Assembly (NCBI GenBank): GCA_965215035.1
Contig: OZ244040.1
Location: 496,001-560,000, forward strand
Direction: 5' to 3'
Origin: Azophilus sp965215035
Lineage (GTDB): Bacteria > Pseudomonadota > Gammaproteobacteria > Pseudomonadales > Azotimanducaceae
DNA: 64,000 nucleotides
Shown piece after piece: positions 26,529 through 34,726 of this stretch. How positions within the stretch are numbered: position 1 is the stretch's first letter; the number at the start of each line of letters is the position of its first letter. The notes under the pieces are model-generated. The model was not told the DNA's origin, made no database searches, and saw only the letters and a list, made by a program, of their open reading frames with translations. The position numbers and the translations under genes were made by a program.

Positions 26529-26972
26529 ATGAGAAGACTGGTCCCGGCGATAGCGGTACTGCTACTGCTCGGCGCCTGCGAGCCGCAGGACCAGCGGCCG
26601 GGCCTGTGGTTACGCGGCTCGCTGCAACCCTATCCCGAAGACTGGAGCTTCACCCGCGAACACCGGGAAATCGCCATCGAGGTGCAAGCGCCCTACTTCC
26701 TGCCCCATTCGGTAACCATCCTATGCGCCACCTTCGACGGCGACCTCTACGTGTCGGCATTCCGGCCGGAAACCAAGAACTGGACCGCCTGGGTCGGCAA
26801 CGACCCCAATGTCGTTCTGAAAATCGGCGACAACCTCTACAAGGGCCGGCTAAGCCGGGTCGACGACCCACTTACCATCATCGACGTTCTAGGTGCCTAT
26901 TCCTCCAAGTACCGAGTTGCAGGGCGGGAACCCACTGCCCTGCGGTTCTGGCGGGTTGACCCGCGGGCTTAA
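26529..26972 (+). CDS. Putative lipoprotein of unknown function
   Basis: The 147-residue protein starts MRRLVPAIAVLLLLGACEPQ, a type II signal peptide whose lipobox LGAC places the lipidated cysteine at residue 17. The mature part is beta-rich, with aromatic-rich segments such as TKNWTAWVGN, and matches no domain I can name. The start follows weakly from spacing to the lipobox; the frame is open upstream to 26436. It ends 34 bases before gpsA on the same strand and may share its transcript. Confidence 0.6.
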   Translation: MRRLVPAIAVLLLLGACEPQDQRPGLWLRGSLQPYPEDWSFTREHREIAIEVQAPYFLPHSVTILCATFDGDLYVSAFRPETKNWTAWVGNDPNVVLKIGDNLYKGRLSRVDDPLTIIDVLGAYSSKYRVAGREPTALRFWRVDPRA

Positions 26973-27005
26973 GCCTGGGGCCCGGCACTGCGGCGGTAAT
27001 CGTCC

Positions 27006-28007
27006 ATGACCTCCATCGCCGTTCTCGGGCTTGGTAACTTCGGGACGGCGCTGTCCCGTATCTGGTCGCTACAGGGAAACAGAGTGTGCGGCTGGACGGT
27101 GGAGGAAGAGGTGTACGCGAGCGTTCGCGACACCGGCACCAACGCCAAGTACCTGCCGGATGCGCAACTTCCGGGTGTGGAAGCAACCATGGACCTAGGC
27201 ACCGCGCTGGCCGGTGCCGAAGTGGTGGTGCTGGCACTGCCCTCCCATGTGATTCTCGATGTTGTCGACGATATAGCGCCGCAGTTGGCGGATGGGCAGT
27301 TGCTGCTGGATCTTGCCAAGGGCCTTGCGCCCGGCGAACGGCTGGTATCAGAGGCCATTGTCGAGATTCTGCGGGCCGCACGGCGTGCCAATGAACTAGC
27401 GGTGATGACCGGGCCGACCATTGCCCGGGAGCTGGCCGCCGGCGTGCTGAGCACCGCGCTGGTCGCCGCGGAGGATTCGTCCGTCGCGCAGACCCTAGCC
27501 GACTGCCTATCCACCGACACCCTGCAGCTTCGCTACGCCAACGATCCCCTGGGCGTGGAACTCTGGGGCGCGTTCAAGAACGTCATCGCCCTGGCCTGCG
27601 GGGTCTGCGACGGCCTCCGCGGCCAAGATGGACCGGGCGGGGACAATCTCAAGGCAGCCGTTTTTACGGCCGGATTTCGAGAAGCCTGCCGGCTGCTCCC
27701 GGCGCTGGGGGCGCAGCCGGATACGGCGCTGAGCGCGGCTGGCGTGGGCGACCTGTTTGTGACCGCAACCTCCCCGCATGGCCGCAATCGACGCACCGGC
27801 GAGTTGCTTGGTTCCGGGCGCCACCTCGATGAGGCCTTGGGGAGTACCGTGATGGTATCCGAGGGTGTGCGGGCCACGCGCATGTTCGTGGCGCACGCCG
27901 CCGCCGAAGGCCTAGCGGCGCCGTTCGCGAACACCTTGCTGACACTGCTCGATGGCCAGATCGATGCCCGGGATTGTGCGGGGAAGCTGCTGCGGGCCGG
28001 GGATTGA
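27006..28007 (+). CDS. gpsA: NAD(P)-dependent glycerol-3-phosphate dehydrogenase
   Basis: The 333-residue protein begins MTSIAVLGLGNFGTAL with the Rossmann motif GLGNFG. It has the catalytic lysine in ELWGAFKNVIALACG and the substrate loop GVGDLFVTATSPHGRNRR. It makes sn-glycerol-3-phosphate from dihydroxyacetone phosphate for phospholipid synthesis. Length and motifs are normal. A GGGAGTTG/CAACTCCC hairpin lies 25 bases after the stop. Confidence 0.95.
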   Translation: MTSIAVLGLGNFGTALSRIWSLQGNRVCGWTVEEEVYASVRDTGTNAKYLPDAQLPGVEATMDLGTALAGAEVVVLALPSHVILDVVDDIAPQLADGQLLLDLAKGLAPGERLVSEAIVEILRAARRANELAVMTGPTIARELAAGVLSTALVAAEDSSVAQTLADCLSTDTLQLRYANDPLGVELWGAFKNVIALACGVCDGLRGQDGPGGDNLKAAVFTAGFREACRLLPALGAQPDTALSAAGVGDLFVTATSPHGRNRRTGELLGSGRHLDEALGSTVMVSEGVRATRMFVAHAAAEGLAAPFANTLLTLLDGQIDARDCAGKLLRAGD

Positions 28008-28032
28008 CCGCGCCGCGCCGATGGCACTGAAA

Positions 28033-28161
28033 GGGAGTTGTGCAGCAACTCCCGCTAAGCTCCATGCGTTCCTGGAATCGCCACAATTGGACGCCCAAAT
28101 CGACCGAAATCCCGTCAAGTCGAGCCGCGAAATTGGGCATTGGGGCGTTGGCGGGAGTTGC
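28033..28161. repeat. Nested inverted repeats after gpsA (possible terminator plus MITE)
   Basis: GGGAGTTG and CAACTCCC at 28033-28053 form an 8-bp stem with a 5-base loop, a terminator-like hairpin without a T-run. The CAACTCCCGC arm can also pair with GCGGGAGTTG at about 28151-28161. It then encloses a second pairing between a segment near 28080 (GGACGCCCAAAT) and ATTGGGCATTGG near 28133. The region looks like a short inverted-repeat transposon remnant. Confidence 0.5.
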
Positions 28162-28181
28162 TGAGCCACTAGCCGCTGAAA

Positions 28182-28258
28182 GGTCGTGTATCAGTTTGAT
28201 TTTGTGGGCCGAGCGGAGGCACGGCACACGGGAATTCGGCAGGCTCGGGATTCAAACT
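28182..28258. repeat. MITE-like element, family 2, copy A
   Basis: GTGTATCAGTTTGAT at the left pairs with ATTCAAACT at the right. The interior GGGCCGAGCGGAGGCACGGC resembles that of the copies at 37685 and 47481. It is flanked by near-identical direct repeats, GAGCCACTAGCCGCTGAAA on the left and GAGCCACTACCCGCTGAAA on the right. This suggests a duplicated target or insertion into an existing repeat. Confidence 0.55.
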
Positions 28259-28290
28259 GAGCCACTACCCGCTGAAAACATCACCGAATC

Positions 28291-28419
28291 GGCAGTTCTC
28301 ATTATGGCTTTCCGCCGCTGCACAGGAAGTGTTTGCCGGTCGATTTGGCCCGAGTTGAGCCGGAAATGCGGGGTGCCGCGCACCGAAAAGCGCAGTTAGA
28401 CGCCAAAATGAGAACCGCC
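28291..28419. repeat. MITE-like element, family 3, 129 bp
   Basis: GGCAGTTCTCATTATGGC at 28291-28308 and GGCGGTTCTCATTTTGGC on the other strand at 28402-28419 are 18-bp terminal inverted repeats with two mismatches. The interior has no coding capacity. It is the third inverted-repeat element in a row within the 477-bp gpsA-BI1 spacer. Confidence 0.6.
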
Positions 28420-28484
28420 GCCCTTGAATTAGCGGCAGTGATTGCCTATATAGAAGCAGAGACATTGACTTTCGAGGCATCGAA

Positions 28485-29150
28485 ATGGCCCAACCGAACC
28501 TGATCACCTCCCGCACCCGCACTGCCCAAGCGGTGCAGATAAACAGCGTGCTGCGCAACACCTACCTGCTGCTCGGCATGACACTGGCGTTCAGCACCGC
28601 GATGGCGTTGGTCGCCATGGCCATAAACGCCCCCCATCCGGGCATCATCATTACCCTCGTCGGCTTTTTCGGGCTGCTCTATGCGGTGCACAAAACCGCG
28701 GACAGCAGCCTGGGCCTGTTGTTCACCTTCCTGTTCACAGGCTTCATGGGCTTTATTGCGGGCCCCATCCTGAATGCCTACCTGAGCTTGGCAAACGGGC
28801 CTGGCCTAGTCGCCTCGGCGCTTGGCACCACGGCGGCCGCATTCATCGGCCTTTCTGCCTATGCGGTGGTCACGCGCCGGGATTTCAGTTTCCTTTCCGG
28901 CTTCTTGGTGGTGGGCTTCTTCGTGCTGATGGGCGCGGTCGTGCTTGGAATATTCTTCGACCTGTCGGCGTTCTCCGTGGCCATTTCCTGCGGTTTCGTG
29001 CTCTTTGCCAGCGCCGCCATTCTCTGGCAGACCAGTGCCATCGTGCACGGCGGCGAAACCAACTACATCCGCGCGACCGTGACCCTGTACGTGTCGTTCT
29101 ACAACCTGTTTATGGCGCTGTTGCACATCTTCGGTGTCATGAGGGATTAA
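28485..29150 (+). CDS. Bax inhibitor-1 / YccA family membrane protein
   Basis: A 221-residue integral membrane protein has seven hydrophobic helices and an N-terminal 25-residue cytoplasmic tail. This is the BI-1 fold, with the family segment TLYVSFYNLFMALLHIFG at the C-terminus. Bacterial members are thought to be cation leak channels or to modulate the FtsH protease. CATCGAAATGG at the start is preceded by a weak ribosome site. It stands alone, next to the defence island beginning near 29.4 kb. Confidence 0.9.
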   Translation: MAQPNLITSRTRTAQAVQINSVLRNTYLLLGMTLAFSTAMALVAMAINAPHPGIIITLVGFFGLLYAVHKTADSSLGLLFTFLFTGFMGFIAGPILNAYLSLANGPGLVASALGTTAAAFIGLSAYAVVTRRDFSFLSGFLVVGFFVLMGAVVLGIFFDLSAFSVAISCGFVLFASAAILWQTSAIVHGGETNYIRATVTLYVSFYNLFMALLHIFGVMRD

Positions 29151-29410
29151 CAACCGTTCCAGGTGGGCGCTGGCCCGGTGGGGCGGTTCCGGCGCCCCTG
29201 ACTGTTTGTTGCTTAGACAACTTCATCCAGTCAGACCGGAAACACCGTCCCGCACAATTTGCGGAACAATCCTACGTTATCCGCCGCCGACCTCGTCGGT
29301 GCCAGTGCCCGGCTTCAACCACCGGCAAATCACTGGCCCCGGACGCGAACAAACGTACCGAAAAACGGCAAGGCTCTCCCTGCGGAAAGGACCGTTGTGG
29401 AGGTCGCCCG

Positions 29411-29503
29411 GCTGAAAGCGGCGTATACGAGGAGTTGGCATAACCGGACCGTTGGTCGACTGGTTCTTGCCGAGGCGTGCGGATCATGATCCGCTCCGCA
29501 ACC
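29411..29503 (+). repeat. 93-bp direct repeat, left copy, with decayed PIN-protein C-terminus
   Basis: This segment is 88/93 identical to 31299-31391. In frame it reads LKAAYTRSWHNRTVGRLVLA and then a stop at 29487-29489. That is the same C-terminus as the PIN-like protein further on. It marks the tail of a second, lost copy of that gene, so the XRE/PIN module was probably duplicated in tandem and the upstream copy decayed. Upstream, 29151-29410 holds a GC hairpin (GGGCGC against GCGCCC) near 29168-29199 but no gene. Confidence 0.7.
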
Positions 29504-29700
29504 ACCATGTGCGCGACACCGCGCTCGGCGAGTATGCATGCCTGACCCGCACCGGGAGCGGTCCCCTGAACCGGGCCAGCCTGAACACCATCGCGTTGGC
29601 CTTGGTGTTCGCCCATCGCCCCGACGGCGAAACCCTCGCCGCCAACTTCCGAAGGTTCCAACTCCGCCCCGGGGGCGCGGTGCGGTTGCACATCGCATAG
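29495..29700 (+). pseudogene. ISAs1-like transposase remnant (C-terminal end)
   Basis: The frame reads RNHHVRDTALGEYACLTRTG and later NTIALALVFAHRPDGE, then a TAG at 29698. The block is the C-terminal end of ISAs1-type DDE transposases, where N-H-x-x-R-D-x-x-x-G-E is conserved. Everything upstream of it is missing; it joins abruptly to the 93-bp repeat. It is therefore a fossil of an insertion sequence at the island border. Confidence 0.5.
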
Positions 29701-29751
29701 AATTATTGCGAAAATTGAAATGCAAGAATATCCATGCTGCGGGAGATCGTC

Positions 29752-30858
29752 ATGTCCACACGGCGAATCGGTACGCGATTCAGGGCGCTACGGGAGGAGC
29801 GCAAGCTCTCCCAAGACGATCTTGCGCGGATGTTCGGCTTCAAGGATCGGCAGACCGTCTCGGCCATCGAGACCGGCGCGCGTCGTGTGACGGCGGCCGA
29901 ACTGATGCTGGCCCTGGAGATGCTGGATGTGCCCTTGGAGTATTTCACGGATCCGTTTCGGCTCGTTGGTGAAGGCCGCTTCTCGTGGCGGCAGACAGGT
30001 GTCGGGGCCGAACAGCTCGGCGAGTACGAACGCGTCGCCGGCCGCTGGATCGCGGCGTTTCGTGCTCTGGCGCCGCAGGTCGGACGCGAAACCCCGTTCA
30101 TGCGCCGGGCGCTCGGCCTCAACCGCCGTTCGTGTTTCGAGGACGCGATGCTGGCCGGCTCGCGGTTCGTGGCTGAATTCGGCCTCGGCGAGGCGCCGGC
30201 AAGGGGTCTGGTCGAGGTCATGGAGCGGGAACTGGGCATCCTGGTTCTTATGGTGGATACCCGCGAAGGCATTTCCGGAGCGGCCTGTCGCCTGCCGGAA
30301 CTGGACACGGTCCTGATCGCGCGCCGAGAAGTCGAGGGTCGCCGCCACTTCGACCTCGCGCACGAGTTGTTTCACATCCTGACCTGGGACGCAATGCCGC
30401 CGGAACACTCCGAGGAGGCGCGGGAGACCGGCGGCAATCGGGTGGAGCAACTCGCCAACAATTTTGCTGCGGCGGTACTGATGCCGGCTGCGACGCTGGA
30501 GCGCTACGGAGACTGGGGGTCTCTGGTCGAGGAAGAGTTGATCGCCCGACTGAACGCCGTGGCGGACGACCTTCGCGTAACGTCCTCCGCACTGCGCTGG
30601 CGGCTGGTTGCGCTCGGTTACCTGAAACCGGCTGTGGCGCGCTCCCTGCCGGAGGCGGCCTTGCGCAACAACGGCGGGCAAGTCGCAAGGAGCGTCACGC
30701 CCGCCCTGTATTCGAAGCCATTCGTGGAGGTTCTCGGCCTTGCCATCGAACAAGGCCTTGTCTCGACACGGCGCGCGGCGAACCTCGTCGATATGACGGT
30801 GGACGATCTGGCAGATCTGTTCGCAACGCATGGCGTCGAGGTGCCTGTGAAGTTGTGA
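29752..30858 (+). CDS. XRE helix-turn-helix plus ImmA/IrrE metallopeptidase protein (probable antitoxin/regulator)
   Basis: The 368-residue protein starts with an XRE DNA-binding domain (about residues 5-65, with KLSQDDLARMFGFKDRQTVS). An ImmA/IrrE-type domain near the centre carries the zinc motif HELFH in RRHFDLAHELFHILTW. Such fusions are regulators of toxin-antitoxin or prophage-like modules and cleave or sequester a repressor. The PIN-like gene starts 6 bases after the stop, the arrangement of an antitoxin-toxin operon. ATG 29752 (MSTRRIGTRF) is preferred to 29734 because GGGAGATCGTC lies before it. Confidence 0.85.
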   Translation: MSTRRIGTRFRALREERKLSQDDLARMFGFKDRQTVSAIETGARRVTAAELMLALEMLDVPLEYFTDPFRLVGEGRFSWRQTGVGAEQLGEYERVAGRWIAAFRALAPQVGRETPFMRRALGLNRRSCFEDAMLAGSRFVAEFGLGEAPARGLVEVMERELGILVLMVDTREGISGAACRLPELDTVLIARREVEGRRHFDLAHELFHILTWDAMPPEHSEEARETGGNRVEQLANNFAAAVLMPAATLERYGDWGSLVEEELIARLNAVADDLRVTSSALRWRLVALGYLKPAVARSLPEAALRNNGGQVARSVTPALYSKPFVEVLGLAIEQGLVSTRRAANLVDMTVDDLADLFATHGVEVPVKL

Positions 30859-30864
30859 TCTTCG

Positions 30865-31377
30865 ATGACGCGACATCAAGGTTCCGTGCTCGTGGACACG
30901 AACGTCATCCTCGAATGTCACCGTACGGGTTCGTGGCGGGCGCTGGCAGGCGGCTATACGGTCAAAACCGTCGAGGATTGCGTGGTGGAGACGCAAACGG
31001 GCTTTCAACGGCGGCGGCGGGAGCAATGGATCGACGGGTCGGAACTGCGGGCTTCTCTGTCGGCGGTTCATGAAGTCGGCGAGCGAGAGCGGGCCGAATT
31101 GGCCGTGCGGGTGCCCGATATCGTCCTAGATCGCGGAGAGGCTTCGCTTTGAGCGCACGCCCTCCATCGGGACGATGGTTGGGTGCTGTGTGGGCCGGAC
31201 AAGGCCAGCCTGCGCTTCGGTATCCGGCTCGGATGCCGGGAGCGGCTGGTGTCGCTGGAACGACTGCTCGAGGATGCCGGCCATCGGGCAATCCCGGCGC
31301 TGAAAGAGGCGTATACGAGGAGTTGGCATAACCGGACCGTTGGTCGACTGGTTCTGGCCGAGGCGGGCGAATCATGA
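30865..31377 (+). pseudogene. PIN-like domain protein interrupted by an in-frame TGA (probable toxin)
   Basis: The frame begins MTRHQGSVLVDTNVILECHR, with the Asp-Thr-Asn start of PIN nuclease domains, and includes TVEDCVVETQ with a further acidic residue. At 31150-31152 a TGA interrupts it. The same frame continues without further stops as AHALHRDDGWVLCGPDKASL to a TAYTRSWHNR-like tail and ends at 31377. The stop falls where Leu-Trp-Ala-His would read, so TGG to TGA is the simplest explanation. The 95-residue truncated product may still be made. It follows the XRE-ImmA gene directly, suggesting a toxin-antitoxin pair whose toxin has been disabled. Confidence 0.7.
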
Positions 31378-31391
31378 CCCGCTCCGCAACC
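31299..31391 (+). repeat. 93-bp direct repeat, right copy
   Basis: This is the counterpart of 29411-29503, with 5 differences in 93 positions. It contains the true C-terminal codons of the PIN-like gene (IPALKEAYTRSWHNRTVGRL). The pair brackets the XRE-ImmA and PIN genes, a 1.9-kb unit that homologous recombination between the repeats could delete. The 100 bases that follow lead to the SIR2 gene and hold its promoter. Confidence 0.75.
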
Positions 31392-31493
31392 GTCGTCGCT
31401 GTATCTCGGGCAACAGGCGCGGGCCAATACGTGCCACGACGCTCGCTTTGGTCGCCATCTCTTCGCCGGAAAGCGAGACGGTAGGTCAATAGG

Positions 31494-33230
31494 ATGGATA
31501 TCCCCGCATTTTTGCGCCTGTTTCAGCTTCGTTCCAAGCAGATCATGTGGTTTCTGGGCGCTGGCGCCTCAAGAGCCGCGGGCATCAAGACCGCGGGCGA
31601 CATGATCTGGGATTTCAAGCAGCGACTCTATCGTTCTGAAAGGAAACTTCCGCCATCCGCCATTACAGACATCGGCGAGCCTGCGGTCCAACGCAAGCTG
31701 CAGGCCCATTTCGACGCGCTGGGGAACTTTCCTCCAGAGGGATCGGAGACCGAGTACTCGACGTACTTCGAAGCGACCTTCCACGCACCGCGAGACCGGC
31801 GCGCCTACCTCGACGAGCTGATTGCCCGCGGGAAACCGTCGTTCGGGCACATGGGGCTGGCGCTACTCATGTCCGAGAACCTCTGTCGCATCATATGGAC
31901 GACCAATTTCGACCGCACGCTGGAGGACGTCGCCGCGAACATCCTCGGAGGGACCGGTCGTCTGGTGACGGGCGACTTGGGCGAACCAGAAAAGCTCCGC
32001 CATGCGCTGGAAGAGAACCGCTGGCCGATCTACGGAAAGCTGCATGGGGACTATCACTCGGAGGCGCTGAAGAACACCAATGACGAGTTGCGGAGGCAGG
32101 ATGCGAAGATGCGCCGCAGCCTCATTGATACCTGTCGGCGGCATGGGCTGGCCGTAGTCGGCTATAGCGGCAGAGACACCTCGGTGATGGAGGCGTTCGA
32201 TGAAGCCTTGGACGATGGCCAAGGCTTCCCCGGCGGGCTTTTCTGGTTCAAGCGAAGTCGGGACGAACCGTTCAGGGCGGTCTCTGACTTCATTGAACGT
32301 GCCCAATCGCTCGGGATCGACGCGCATATGGTTGAGGCCGAGACGTTCGACGAGCTGTTTGTCGACCTAGTGCGCTACCTGCCGCAGACTGCGAAGAAGT
32401 TGACGAGCCTAGACAGCAATGTCCGGCCGCGCCTGACGAGCACGACGACGCGAAGGAGCATCCGAGCGACGCCGGCCATCCGTACCAACGCCCTGGCCGT
32501 AGTGTCGAGGCCTGCGATGTGCCGACTGGTGGACTGCACCATTGGCGGGTACAAGGAGATCAATGAGGCAATCAAGTCCGCGGAAGTGGATATCGTCGCG
32601 AGCCGGAGTGAACATGGGGTGCTTGCCTTCGGACGAGATGTGGACATCCGAAAGGCCTTCGGGCCATTCGACATCAAGGATTTCAACACGCATCCTCTCT
32701 CGGCCAACCGCCTCGTCCGCGAAACCGGCGAGCGCGGTCTGGTTCGCGAAGCGCTTTTCCGTGCGGTCGGACAGATGTCGGGTCTGCGACTGCGTCGCCG
32801 GGGGCGTGCAACGGTGCTGCTGCCCAATCCAGATAAGGTCGGTGCCTCAGTGTTCAATTCGGAAAGCGCCCGGCCGGTCGATCGAGTATCAGGAGCTGTC
32901 CCCGGGACCTCCGTGCCATGGAGCGAGGCCTGCAGGTTGCGCATGGACTATCGGCTCGAGCAGACATGGCTTCTTCTCGAGCCGATGATCGAGACCGAAC
33001 TGCCCGAAGACACGCCGGAAGATGTGGTCGAGGCGACTCGGGAGTTCGTGCGTGAGCGTCGGGCCAGACGGCACAACCGTATGGCGAATGCGTTGCTGGA
33101 TGGATGGATCTCGCTGATTTTCGGCAACGAGAAGAGTGTTCTATGTCGCGCGTTCGGCATTGGTGACGGTGTGGATGCGGAGTTCGAGTTGTTGCGGACA
33201 TCGGCCTTCAGCGGGCAGGCGCAGCGATGA
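31494..33230 (+). CDS. SIR2-APAZ protein of a short Argonaute (SPARSA-type) defence system
   Basis: The 578-residue protein opens with a SIR2 domain: GAGAS at residues 22-26 binds NAD, TTNFD holds Asn138 and KLHGDY holds His184, the expected catalytic residues. After about residue 290 an APAZ-like region follows, the domain that stands in for the N/PAZ lobe in short Argonaute complexes. In characterised SPARSA systems the SIR2-APAZ and Argonaute proteins form a complex that degrades NAD(P) when guide-directed invader nucleic acid is found, killing the infected cell. The stop overlaps the Argonaute start by 4 bases (ATGA). All SIR2 motifs appear intact, so the system should be active. Confidence 0.88.
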   Translation: MDIPAFLRLFQLRSKQIMWFLGAGASRAAGIKTAGDMIWDFKQRLYRSERKLPPSAITDIGEPAVQRKLQAHFDALGNFPPEGSETEYSTYFEATFHAPRDRRAYLDELIARGKPSFGHMGLALLMSENLCRIIWTTNFDRTLEDVAANILGGTGRLVTGDLGEPEKLRHALEENRWPIYGKLHGDYHSEALKNTNDELRRQDAKMRRSLIDTCRRHGLAVVGYSGRDTSVMEAFDEALDDGQGFPGGLFWFKRSRDEPFRAVSDFIERAQSLGIDAHMVEAETFDELFVDLVRYLPQTAKKLTSLDSNVRPRLTSTTTRRSIRATPAIRTNALAVVSRPAMCRLVDCTIGGYKEINEAIKSAEVDIVASRSEHGVLAFGRDVDIRKAFGPFDIKDFNTHPLSANRLVRETGERGLVREALFRAVGQMSGLRLRRRGRATVLLPNPDKVGASVFNSESARPVDRVSGAVPGTSVPWSEACRLRMDYRLEQTWLLLEPMIETELPEDTPEDVVEATREFVRERRARRHNRMANALLDGWISLIFGNEKSVLCRAFGIGDGVDAEFELLRTSAFSGQAQR

Positions 33231-34657
33231 GCGCGACTCCGAGACCATATCGCCTTCCCGGTCACGTCGTGCTCGATGAACCCGGACTGCGGTTCGGGTC
33301 GCGGAGCGCGCGTGATGTTGACACCCATCCGATTCGCGGGTTGCTGCGCTTCGGCCCGTACAGTCGAGACAAGATATCTGCGGTGTCCAATTCAATCCGG
33401 ATCGCGATGATCGTGCCGCCAGGAGATGCCGGGCGCGTGGTCACCCAGATTCGCGAGCTGGAACAGGCGCATCGACCACGAGAACGCAGGGCGTACCTGC
33501 TGGACTATCCGGGGTTCGAGAAGGTGTTCGGCGTGCCGCTGGTACGCGCAGGCGAGGGCACGACGATCGAACTGCCATCGGACCTGTCGAGTCGAATGAG
33601 TGCCTCTCCAACCCCGCATCTGGAACTAGGCCAAGCGCTCACACGGGCACTGTTTGCGCTGCGCAACCTTCGTGATGCGTTCGACGTGGTTCTGATCCTA
33701 CTCACACAGCAGTGGCAGGCAGGCTTCCGCGGGCCCGCGGGCGATGACTTCGATCTCCACGACTACGTGAAAGCGTATGCGGCTTCGGAGGGCATCTGCG
33801 TCCAATTCCTTCGGGAGGACAAAGCGCTCCAGTATCTCTGCCGATGCAGCGTCGCCTGGCGCTTGGCAATCGCGCTCTACACCAAGGCGGGTGGCATCCC
33901 CTGGGTCTTGGCCGAACCGGATCGAGGCACTGCCTTCATTGGCATCGGCTATGCCTTGCGGTCCGGTTTCAGCATGGATTCCAGGTTTGCGATCTGCTGC
34001 AGCCAGGTGTTCGACGCGGAGGCTTCCGGACTGGAGTTCGTTGCCTACGAAGCAGGCGACGTCAGGCTGTTCGGCAAGAACCCTTTTCTGCGCCGCGACC
34101 AGATGATGAAGGTCATGGCACGGAGCCTCTCGATTTATCAACGGAAACATTCCGGAGATGCACCAAGACGAATCGTCGTGCACAAGAGCACCGAGTTCCG
34201 ACAGGAAGAGATGAACGGAGTGTTCGATGCGTTTTCCGGGGCCGATGATATCGAGCTCGTCCACGTTCAGCAGAGCTGCGGTTGGCGTGGAGTACTGATC
34301 CCGGCCCGCAAACGAGTGCACGGTTATCCGTGCCGAAGGGGAACGACATTTCAGCTCGGTCCGCAAGAGGCGCTACTGTGGACCCAGGGCAACCTGCCGG
34401 AAGTTGCGAACGGAAGTGACTATTACAAGGAGGGAAAGGGTATCCCCGAACCCCTGTTGCTCGTACGCCACGCAGGATTGGGGTTGATCGACGATCTGTG
34501 CCTGGAGACCCTGGCGCTGACGAAGATGAATTGGAACAACGACGGCCCCTATGATCGACTCCCTGCGACTCTCAATTTTGCTGATAGGCTCGCCACAATC
34601 GTGAAGCGGATGCCGAAGCTGCAACCGCACTCCTACCCCGTGCGATTATTCATGTAG
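33227..34657 (+). CDS. Short prokaryotic Argonaute (MID-PIWI only, inactive PIWI)
   Basis: The 476-residue protein has a MID domain (about 150-228, with WRLAIALYTKAGGIPWVL) and a PIWI domain beginning AFIGIGYALRSG. In catalytic Argonautes that strand carries the first aspartate of the DEDX tetrad; here Gly241-Tyr242 replace it, so slicing is not expected. The C-terminus LTKMNWNNDGPYDRLPATL and the terminal LFM are typical of short Argonautes, with no PAZ or N domain. It would use a guide to detect targets and trigger the SIR2 partner. The 4-base overlap with the upstream gene implies translational coupling. Confidence 0.9.
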   Translation: MSATPRPYRLPGHVVLDEPGLRFGSRSARDVDTHPIRGLLRFGPYSRDKISAVSNSIRIAMIVPPGDAGRVVTQIRELEQAHRPRERRAYLLDYPGFEKVFGVPLVRAGEGTTIELPSDLSSRMSASPTPHLELGQALTRALFALRNLRDAFDVVLILLTQQWQAGFRGPAGDDFDLHDYVKAYAASEGICVQFLREDKALQYLCRCSVAWRLAIALYTKAGGIPWVLAEPDRGTAFIGIGYALRSGFSMDSRFAICCSQVFDAEASGLEFVAYEAGDVRLFGKNPFLRRDQMMKVMARSLSIYQRKHSGDAPRRIVVHKSTEFRQEEMNGVFDAFSGADDIELVHVQQSCGWRGVLIPARKRVHGYPCRRGTTFQLGPQEALLWTQGNLPEVANGSDYYKEGKGIPEPLLLVRHAGLGLIDDLCLETLALTKMNWNNDGPYDRLPATLNFADRLATIVKRMPKLQPHSYPVRLFM

Positions 34658-34726
34658 GTGAGCGGTTCCGGTAGATTCAGCATACAGACGATCCCGCAAG
34701 TCGTTGACGACTCGTTCGATCAAGGG

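Noticed and set aside
29788..31071. A 427-residue minus-strand open frame across the XRE-ImmA gene
   Set aside because: It is a shadow of a gene with clear domains on the plus strand.
31150..31152. TGA as a selenocysteine codon in the PIN-like gene
   Set aside because: No SECIS-like structure is evident, PIN proteins do not use selenocysteine, and Trp (TGG) fits the context better.
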